Origin: Silurus meridionalis
Taxonomy: Eukaryota > Chordata > Actinopteri > Siluriformes > Siluridae
Length of the DNA stretch: 64,000 nt
Assembly: GCF_014805685.1 (NCBI RefSeq)
Contig: NC_060885.1
Location: 8,197,132-8,261,131 of the forward strand
Direction: 5' to 3'
How positions within the stretch are numbered: the stretch's first letter is position 1; each line of letters begins with the position of its first letter. This document shows positions 61,150 through 64,000 of this stretch, one piece after another. The notes under the pieces were generated by a model. It did no database searches. It was not told the origin of the DNA and saw nothing but the letters and a program-made list of their open reading frames with translations. The translations under genes were made by a program, and so were the position numbers.

Positions 61150-62830
61150 TTTAACAACACATCTTCGTCACTTCCAATGAAAATCTCAGCATCTTCAACT
61201 CTGCCACCTCCAGTCTGCCTCCTGTCTTTCTTTCAATGTCACTGTCTCTAAACCATACAACATTGCAGGTCTCGCCACAGTCCTATAAACTTTCCCTTTC
61301 CCTCAAGCATCCTCTCACCTTCCAAAATCTTGTTAAACAATCTTATTAACAACTACACTTCCATCTCTCCTAAACATCTCAATGTTCTACTGGTATGTCA
61401 TCTGGGCCAACCGACTTTCCACTCTTCATTCTCTTAATCACTGCTCTCTCTTCCTCCTTAAAGACTCCAATCACTTTTGTGCATCGCTCTGGACAAGGGC
61501 GTCTGCTAAATGCCGCAAATATAAATGTACTAATTCTATCCACTTTCTGCTTTACTTTCTCCACATCATCCAACCTTCTCGCTCTTTAATTTTCCTCATT
61601 CATCAGCTGCTCAAAATACTCACTCCATCTTCTCAACACACTCTCCTCACTAGTCAATACATTTCCATCTCCATCTTTTATTGCTCTAACTTGCAGCACA
61701 TCCTTCCCAGCCTTTGTCCCTCTGCCTTGTTAACCGGTACAAATAATTTTTTCCTTCCTTAGTGTCCAACCTTTCATCCAGTGCCTCATATGCCTTTGCC
61801 TTCACTTTTGCCACATTCCTCTTCACCTGCTTCACCTGGTACGCCTGCTCACTTTTCTCATCTCTCTCCTGATTCCAATTCTGTTTTGCCAACTTCTTTC
61901 TCTATATGCTTTCCTGCACTTCCTCATTCCACCATTACGTCTCTTTGTCTTCCTTTCTATTTACAGATGTCACACCAAATACCTTTCTAGCTGTCTCCCT
62001 TATCACTTCTGCAGTAGTTTCCCAATCATCCAGCACCTTTTCACCATCACTGAGCCCCTGTCTGACCTCTTCCCTGAATCTCAAACAACAGTCTGCCTAC
62101 TTCAGTTTCCACCATCTTATTCAGTCCTCACTCTCCTCCTCTTCTTCTTTACCTCCAATGCCATCATACAGACCACCATCCACTGCTGTTTAGCTACACT
62201 GTCCCTTGCCAACACCTTACAGTCTCCAATCTCTTTCATGTTGCATATCCTGCATAGAATGTAGTCCACCTCTGTGCACCTTGCTTCACTCTTATACGTC
62301 ACCCTATGATCCACTGTCTTTTCCATCCTTTTAGCAAAATCTACCACCATCTGCCCTTCCACATTCCTCTCCTTAAAGCCATACCAACCCATCACCTCCT
62401 CATCACCTCTGGTACCTTCACCAACATGTCAATTAAAGTCTGCCCCAATTACCAATCTTTCATTCCTAGGTACACCATCTACCACTTCATCTAATTCACT
62501 CCAGAATGTTTCTTTCTCCTCCATCTCACAACCCACTTGTGGTGCATAAGCACTGATGACATTTATCATCACCCCTTCAACTTCCAGCGTGGAGGTGGAG
62601 AAACTCTCTTCACCTCCACTACACTCTTACTGTACTCTTTCTTTAGAATTACACCTACACCATTTCTCTTTCCATCCACACCATTATAGACAGTATAAAC
62701 CCACCTCCAATGTTCCTGACCTTACTCCTTTTCCACTTGGACTCCTGAACACACAACATATCTACCGTTCTCCTCTCCATCATATCAGCTACGTCACCAT
62801 AATGCACACTGTTAATACTGTACAATTTTT
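61150..62830 (-). mobile_element. Decayed non-LTR retrotransposon, endonuclease plus broken reverse transcriptase
   Basis: Read on the minus strand, fragments in several frames spell an AP-type endonuclease followed by reverse-transcriptase pieces. From 62810 down they include DMMERRTVDMLCVQESKW, VISAYAPQVGCEMEEKE, RNEERLVIGADFN-like and NVEGQMVVDFAKRM...VDYILCRICNMKEIGDCKV, then the linker YEALDERLDTKEGKNYLYRL. Next come MKSGKSVGPDDIPVE (start of RT) and VARPAMLYGLETVTLK (late RT). There are many stops and frameshifts. The RT catalytic core between GPDDIP and YGLET is missing, and a SINE tail sits inside at 61485-61529. The layout is that of an RTE-like or related fish LINE; the exact clade is uncertain. 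Confidence 0.85.
61485..61529 (+). repeat. SINE 3' tail inside the non-LTR element
   Basis: The segment CGCTCTGGACAAGGGCGTCT followed by GCTAAATGCCGCAAATATAA is the 3' end typical of a widespread fish SINE type; a related tail ending in AATGCCATAAATGTAAATG occurs at about 52132. It interrupts the retrotransposon reading between the segments KQKVDRI and VIGVFKEEERAV. Confidence 0.65.
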
Positions 62831-64000
62831 TAACTGTTTAATAACACCATTTTAAACTATGCAATATTACCTATGTGCAATTAGTTTGATATTTAATATG
62901 CTATATAGTTTTTTTCTTTTCTATTGTATTTATACACTCTACTTTAAATATTTCTACTGTGTCTCTGCTTTATATTTGCACATTTTTCTTTGCTGCTGTA
63001 ACATAAAATAATTTCCCCACTGTGGGATGAGTTAAGGTATATATTATCTTAACTTCTGTTATCTATGTTCATTACCTAGTTTAGTTATAGAAATTGCAGT
63101 TTCAATCCTTTTTGTTTACATAAATCTCACAGAACTATCATAAAGTGTTTTTCTTGCATTGCTTCTTTGGAAATAATGGGGCCCTTGGTGATCTGTTGCC
63201 CTTCAGTGACCACTCAAACCTCCTTTAAAAGAAAGAAATTGTATAGCATACACAGCATTCATTTATTTCTGAATATATTTTCATAAACACTATTGTATTG
63301 TCTAGAATAGTACACAGTACAGCATAAATCTGAAAATATCACACCACTTGGTGTGGCTTAACAAGGTTTAGTTTGAATACCTATAAATGATTACATTTTT
63401 TGTCATTTGGTTTTACTAAAGCTTGGTACACAGTCTAGATATAATTTCTGTTTTTCTGGCAATGTGGGTCTGATTATAGCATAATAATGGACTGTGCAAC
63501 TAAAGAAATGTGAACCCTTCCATCATTATAAAGCCATGAGATGGTCATGCAAGTACTGTTTGCTTGCCTTGTTCACTTCTAGCCCATCAGAGAGCTTTTT
63601 CGCTCTCCCTTACCGGCCTTTCCGAATCAACCTTATAAATCAGCTGAACTGAAACCCCTGATAAGGGCAAACAAATGAAAATGATGCAGGATGCATTGCA
63701 ATAATACTGTAGAAAGCATTAATGACAGACAGCTAGAGATGCTTGGTGATGGCTGATTCATAATGGCTGATGGTGTGTCAGGGCTCTTAGAGACAAAAAA
63801 TAAAAATCATGAATGTACATGAAGAAATCTCAGGCATCCATATTTTTTATTGTCTAGTCGTAGAAAAATCAAGACAACATGCAAATTGATTTCAGTGGTT
63901 GTTTTGCTCAGATGTAAACCCTTCCGGCTACAAAATCTTTTTTTTTCCACACACACAAACACAATGTGAGACAGATAATGGACAGAGTTATGGCATCATA
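62830..64000. other. Unassigned AT-rich flank
   Basis: No reading frame, RNA gene or mobile-element signature was recognised here. The sequence is AT-rich with no long simple repeat. Confidence 0.6.

Overview
The window is vertebrate nuclear DNA. It is intron-rich and AT-rich, with long (CA)n and (TA)n tracts, tRNA-derived SINE pieces, Tc1/mariner remnants and a decayed non-LTR element, which together point to a teleost fish. Dispersed elements of the type common in catfish and cyprinid relatives suggest an otophysan, but the species cannot be fixed from this sequence.

One gene can be supported: lef1, lymphoid enhancer-binding factor 1, the HMG-box transcription factor that recruits beta-catenin to Wnt target genes. 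It lies on the minus strand from the start codon at 35173 to the stop codon at 4662. Ten coding exons were built by hand. Every junction has GT/AG ends and matching phases, and together they give 1083 nt, or 360 residues plus stop. The N-terminal beta-catenin-binding segment, the proline-rich middle, the complete HMG box and the basic nuclear-localisation tail are all present. A further 3' exon is inferred from 3114 downward. It is untranslated when the 41-bp exon 11 is used, and supplies a short alternative C-terminus when exon 11 is skipped. The counterpart of mammalian alternative exon VI was not found.

Layout: 1-4655 holds the 3' end of lef1, a (CA)n tract and a Tc1-type short element. 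4656-13406 holds exons 11 to 4. 13407-31682 is an 18.3-kb intron with no recognisable exon. 31683-35173 holds exons 3 to 1. 35174-36000 is the CpG-rich 5' flank. 36000-64000 is about 28 kb without a recognisable host gene, with simple repeats, SINE and Tc1 debris and, at 61.15-62.83 kb, a minus-strand non-LTR retrotransposon that has lost its reverse-transcriptase core.

The points most worth checking are the absent exon VI, complementary (GU)n and (CA)n tracts bracketing exon 5, the alternative C-terminal exon, an excess of perfect TCF/LEF sites (including a promoter-like cluster 3.8 kb upstream), and a Ser-to-Ala change at the second NLK phosphorylation site. I did not find an obviously new multi-gene system.
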